A model generated the notes under the pieces. That model was not told where the DNA came from. It did not search any database and saw only the letters and a program-made list of their open reading frames with translations. Source: Beroe ovata (taxonomy: Eukaryota > Ctenophora > Nuda > Beroida > Beroidae). Taken from it: a stretch of DNA of 15,527 nt. The position numbers and the translations under genes were made by a program. Shown piece after piece: positions 9,301 through 15,300 of the stretch (position 1 is its first letter; each line of letters opens with the position of its first letter). The stretch lies in assembly GCA_946803715.1 (NCBI GenBank), contig CAMPET010000570.1, forward strand, positions 1 to 15,527, given 5' to 3'.

Positions 9301-12300
9301 GATCAAGCTGAGTCGACAAGCGAGGCTGCGTGCATAACATGTCCAGCTGGCAACTACTGTCTCCAAGCGGAGACGAAACCTACCGGGACTGACAAGTGCA
9401 GCGCAGGTAATTGGGCTGCAAATCAAACGCTGATTAGTAATCAATTATTTACGCTGATTGGGTTGTCAATTATCAGGTTATAATAATCAAGATCTGATGA
9501 AAGTGTTAATAAGATTATGAGCGTTTTTATTAAGCTGAAGAGCTCATGTAATTGAGGTTCAATAAGGATTTGTCACCAGGTTACTATTGTCCGCTTGGCT
9601 CTTTCGGTCCGACGCAGTTTGCGTGTCCTGCTGCAACTTACAGAGAGACAACTGGAGGTTTGTGGAAAAGCTGGGGACTGTAATTGAACCGTGGTTGATG
9701 CTGTTATATCAGTATGATTTTGACTTGTTGTCATATTGACAACCGGGCTTCAAATGACGACCACCAGCTGGTTCAACATCTCCCTGATAATTACCACCCT
9801 CTCTTCCCGCAGCTGAATCGAAGGAGGACTGTGTGGGGTGTACGGCGGGGTCGTACTGTGAACCTGGGTGTAGTGCACCTGTCACCTGCCCTGCGGGTTA
9901 CTACTGCCCGGAGAATGTCGGTTAGTGCGGTTACCATGGTAACTGTAGTCAATGTTACCATGGCAATCATTGTCTGTTTTGTTTCGGTAATTGGTAACTG
10001 TGTGATTATTGAGTAACCGTCACGCGACATGTTATGTCATACGTTGCTAATCACGCGTTACACATGAAAAATAGCCAATCACGTGACGACACGTTCACTC
10101 AGGTGTGCCGCAGCCGTGTCCAATCGGCACTTACAACGAGAATACAGGAACTGAACTCCGAGACGACTGTACTGCTTGTGATGTGTAAGTACAGATCTTA
10201 GTTAGCTGCTCCTGAAGATATTTCCTCGAGTTCGGGTTCACGCTTCGCTCAAGTATTTACCTTCTTCCTGGTTGACACGATCATTGGTTGACATGATGGA
10301 TTAGCCGCACGATTAACCCCCTCCACAGTGGCAAATACTGCGCGAGTGAGGGTTTACAGAAACCGACGGGTCAGTGTGACGCCGGGTACCTCTGTTACAG
10401 TGGCAGTTACACTTCCACGCCCCTCGACGGGGTTAGAGGTAAATGAAGAGGGGAGGTTAGTTAGAGGTAAATGAAGAGGGGAGGTTAGTTAGAGGTAAAT
10501 GAAGAGGGGAGGTTAGTTAGAGGTAAATGAAGAGGGGAGGTTAGGGGCTCTGCAATGGCTAAATGTGTGTGTGAACATAAGAAGTATCTGGTATAGAAAT
10601 CGGTTTCAATTTGTTGAAGATTTGTCATGTGATTCAACCGGTCGTTATATAAGAATCCCCTCAGGTGAGCTGTGCCCGAAGGGGTATTTCTGTGTGGAAG
10701 GAGCGACAGATAAAGCCCCCTGCCAGCCTGGTACCTTCAGCTCTCAGCTCGGTGGAGTGGACGATAGTGTCTGTGAGAAGTGTACCCCGGGCAAGTACTG
10801 CGACGCGCAGGCTATGACAGCGGCAGGACCAGATTGCGATGCTGGCTGCTATTGTACTGGTTAGTTCTGATCCTGAAATGATTCGCCATTGTTTCAATTA
10901 CACCCCCTCTCCTACCCCTCTCCTCTTTTCCCTCCTCTCTCTTTTCATCATATCTTACCTTCCACATTTTCATCCTCTTTCCTCCCCTCCCCCTATTCTC
11001 CCCTTCCCTTCCACCACCCTCTCTCACACAGGCGGAGCTGCACACAAGTGTCAGGAGCAGACCGATCCGGGATACTACTCCGAAGCAGGATCCACTTCAC
11101 AGAAGATCTGTCAACCCGGAACCTACGCTCCCTCCGCTGCCTCGGCCGCATGTACGCCCTGCAGTGCGGGTAAGTGTGCGGGTCGCAAACAAGCAGTCAT
11201 CGATCACTCCTTTGGGAATAACCATGACAACAAAACATCACTTAATACCTTGATCAATAAAACGTTGCTATGACGACACCTCACTATGATAACACGTGAC
11301 GCAGGATACTACTGCGATGTACCGGGAATGTCTGTACAGAAGAACTGTGACGAGGGATACTACTGCGGGAATGCTGCTGACAAGAAGGAACCCTGCCCTC
11401 CGGGAACATACCGGGATGAACTGAACGGTGAGAGAGAGATAGATTCTGAGAACAGAAGATATACATTATGATAACAGAAAGGGTACAAGTGGGATTTGCG
11501 CATATAATCCAACTGATCTGCCTCACAAATGTTGGAAAAGATCACCTTTCTGTCGAAGCGACCTATGAGTTAACTGGTCTCCTGATTCTTGTAATCCCCC
11601 TTCTACCGACAAGTTTGCAATCCCCTCCTATCAGGTCAAAGTATTGAACACTGTAAGAATTGTCCGGTGGGGAAGTACTGTAAAATGGCAGAGACCGAAC
11701 CCAAGAGTTGTAGTGCTGGATACTGGTGTAAAGGAAGTGAGTGATAAGATGATGATGAGAACGGATAATTGGATAATTATTGATTAATTGTCTCAGTGAA
11801 TTCGTGGAGATAAAAATGATCGATCCCTTTTCCAAATTGAAAAGGGACTTGGTTGCTTTTCACCTCAATGAAATCAAAACTGTGTCCAAATCAATCGATT
11901 AATACAATCAGAAATAATAATAAGTAATTAGCCAATGACCCACACCCATGTAGATGCGGAAGAGGACGCCCCAAGTCAGGAGGAATGGGGGCAGATCTGT
12001 GACGCTGGACACTACTGTCCTGAGGCTACCATAGAGATGAAGAAATGTCCACGGGGCACCTACAGGAATAGCAATGGGGTAAGAAAAACTCTTTGGGTTT
12101 TCAGGATACAGTTAATCCCCTGTTTTGGGTCTTTAGGCTTTTTTTGCCGTGCGACGTTTGTTGAGGCTTTCTCGAGAGGAAGGAAGGATTATAATTCCGG
12201 TTACTAAAGTTTGAGAAAATGGGGATGTTTTACTCTCCGCCGTACACCCAACCTACACACTTTCCCACCAGGGTACAGAGTTGTCAAGCTGTTTCGACTG

Positions 12301-15300
12301 CCCTCCCGGCGAGTACTGTGACACGGAGGGAGCTAGCACCACAACAGGTTCCTATACTCAATGTGTCTTTTGCTCAGTGAGCATTTTCACCCGAAACCTT
12401 ACACTTTACTGGGAATAGAAGGGGTGAAATCGCTCCCCAAAATGCAAGTTCAATGCTCAATCCCTCCCTCCCACACACACAGGGTTATGTCCCGCGGGGC
12501 ACTACTGCATTGGCGGGACTAACACGGACAACCCGACCGATCTGGCGACACACAAGGGAGCCCGGTGCCCGGCGGGTAGCTTCTGTCCGGAGGGCAGGTC
12601 GGCAGCGGAGCTGTGTGCAGCTGGAACATATCAGGATAACGAAGGTAGAGTGGGGCTTGGAGATTATTCCTTGAACGGATACATTTCCCACGAGGGCTTA
12701 AGATCCACATCGCGTCGCGTTCCTCAATATCTCAAACCCAGGTCAGTCGACTTGTAAGGCGTGCACGGCAGGCAACTACTGTGAAGAAGGGACAGAAACG
12801 CCAGAACCCTGTCAACTGGGACGTTACTGTTTAGAGGGAACTGTCGGGACGGGAGGACAGAAGGTAGGGACAGGGCTGAGCTGATTAACCATATGAATAT
12901 CCTAATTGCCATCGACTTGTTAGGGTTTTATCGCGTCATTCGCTCCGATAGTCTCATAGCCGGATATTTCTAATATCTCCAAGTGCCGATATCTCAAATT
13001 CTTAACAACTCCTAATTCCCGATAACATGACTCCCCTCCTCCTCTGCAGCTGTGTCCGGAGGGTCGGTATAACAATGCTCGGGGAGCAGCCACAGAGGAT
13101 TCCTGTCTAAACTGTCCAGCTGGGTACTACTGTCCTAACCCGGGGACTGAGACCTATGAGCTCAAGTGTACCGCAGGTTAGTCTAATTCAGGGTAGGGGG
13201 AAACTCCTTTCCTGTTCAGTGAAATATGTTGCAAGTTAAGGGTTGCGCTAATCTCCATCAAGTGACAGAGTAAAGTTTGGTGTTTCAACTCTTTGCGTGG
13301 TTACCGTGGTAATAATGTACCATGGTAACGTAGGTTACCATGGTCACGAGCTAGGAAGCGATTGGCTGGTCGAAATGTTCGAGATCTCATTCAAATTCAT
13401 TGCAGGGTATTTCTGTGCGGCGGGCAGCACCCAAGTCAGCGTGGAGTGTGAGAGGGGAAAGTACTGCGAACTTGGTACCGATGTACAGGTTCGGCTATCG
13501 GCACCTGAATCATGAATAGCTCAGAGCCCTGTGACATTTATCACAGCCTGAGCATATCTATTGAGGCTTTGAACCGATTTGTTCCTATTATTGAACAAAT
13601 CTAGACAAAAGTTGTTTTCAAATCTCACCCATATTTAGCTTACCACATCATCCTCAGGTGGAGTGTCCGGTGGGCAAATTCAACCCTGATCTGCGGGGAG
13701 AGAGTGAGGCATCGTGCAGGTTGTGCAGTGCGGGAAAATACTGCCCGGATGAGGGGCGGAGTAGTGACGGGCTGGATTGTAACGCGGGTGAGGATTTGTG
13801 AAAAGTGGAAACTGGAGAAACATTTCAGAGGACCTTCTGATTTTCACCTGGATAATCCATATTTGGTCTCATTCTCCATCTCCATGGTAACCAAACCCAC
13901 AGGTTATTACTGTGAGAAAGGGTCCTCGGACCCGCAGCAACACGCCTGCACAGAGGGACACATGTGTGTAGCTGGATCAGCTGCCCCTATCGCTTGTCTA
14001 GCTGGTTAGTGTTGGGGGTTTAGCGGGTTTCTCTGATCAGTCAATGCTCAATGCACACCATGACCGGGCTCGTCAAAAGAATCCAGACTATCTATCTACA
14101 AGATATTTTTGGGCAAGTATCCTCAATCTCTAGCCTTGACAGTTAACTCTCTCCCCTCTCTTGCAGGACAGGAACAGCCGGAGACTGGACAGGCCGAGTG
14201 TTTGCCATGTCGGGTTGGGTTCACATGTCCCGCCGAGACTGCCACACCCGAGACACAATGTCCCGCGGGACACTACTGTCCAGCGGGGACAGCACCAGCC
14301 GCCGAGAGGAAGTGTCGAGCGGTAGTTATGGAGACAGGGCGATGGGATTGGGATGTATAGAGGGGATCGTTAGGGATGGAAAGCATGGAAATTTGCCTAG
14401 GATTCATAGGAAAAATATCTATTTTATCTTGTGAGATATGACGACACAAATATCTGGCAATGTTCTCACCGGCTACCCCGTTGTTCAGGGCACGTATCGG
14501 GCCACTACGGGCGGGGTATCCCAGGAGTCATGCAGTGACTGTGATAAGGGATTCTACTGTGACGAGGGGTCCACCACAGCTACCCAGCACAAGTGTGAAG
14601 CAGGTATTATAGAGGAGCGAGGGGGATGACTGTGTCGTTTCAAGATCATATTGCGTAAAGAGTGGCTGTATAGTCCCTTAAGACGGCCAATATACTGAAT
14701 TTGTCGAATGAATTTGTCCCATCACACGGTTTGTGTTGGACCTAGTCCTCAAAACCCCATCCCACCCCTCTCTCTCTCAGGCAATTACTGTGTCGCGGGT
14801 ACGGAACAGAGCGAACAGGCGCCGTGTGAGTCAGGGTTTTACTGCCCGGAGGGGTCGTTTGAACCGACTCCATGCCCGGCTGGAGAGTATTGTCCCGCAA
14901 ACAGGCTTTCAGAGTCTGCGGGAAACTGTGCGGGCGGATACTATTGCGTAGGTGAGTTGATGAGGGAGCTGGTTGGCAAATATGTGTGGCACTTTTCCTG
15001 ATCCTCCTTGAACCCATGCATCCCCTCGTGAGGATTGAAACACCCCGCTTTTGCCCACCTACAGGTTGATTGAAATAGACGCTTCCCTAATTATGTCCAC
15101 ACTGGAATACTCAGCTTCGTGCTTCAGAAATGCCCCCTACATCCCCACTATTTCCCCCCCCCCCACAATTTCCCCTCTCACTTTTCCCCCACATAGGAAG
15201 TGAGATATCGAATGAGCCGGAGGGTAAGCGGTGTAGGAAGGGGTACTACTGTCCGAGTGGCGCTCACGCGGAGACACCATGTCCGGCGGGAACATACAAT

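Noticed and set aside
10888-11031. Open frames in the C/T-rich end of intron 23
   Set aside because: The region is a long pyrimidine tract before the exon 24 acceptor; the frames are low-complexity Ser/Pro/Leu with no Cys pattern.
15025-15071. gattgaaac/gattgaaat words resembling CRISPR repeat ends
   Set aside because: Only two short, irregularly placed words, no repeat-spacer array, and the sequence is eukaryotic.
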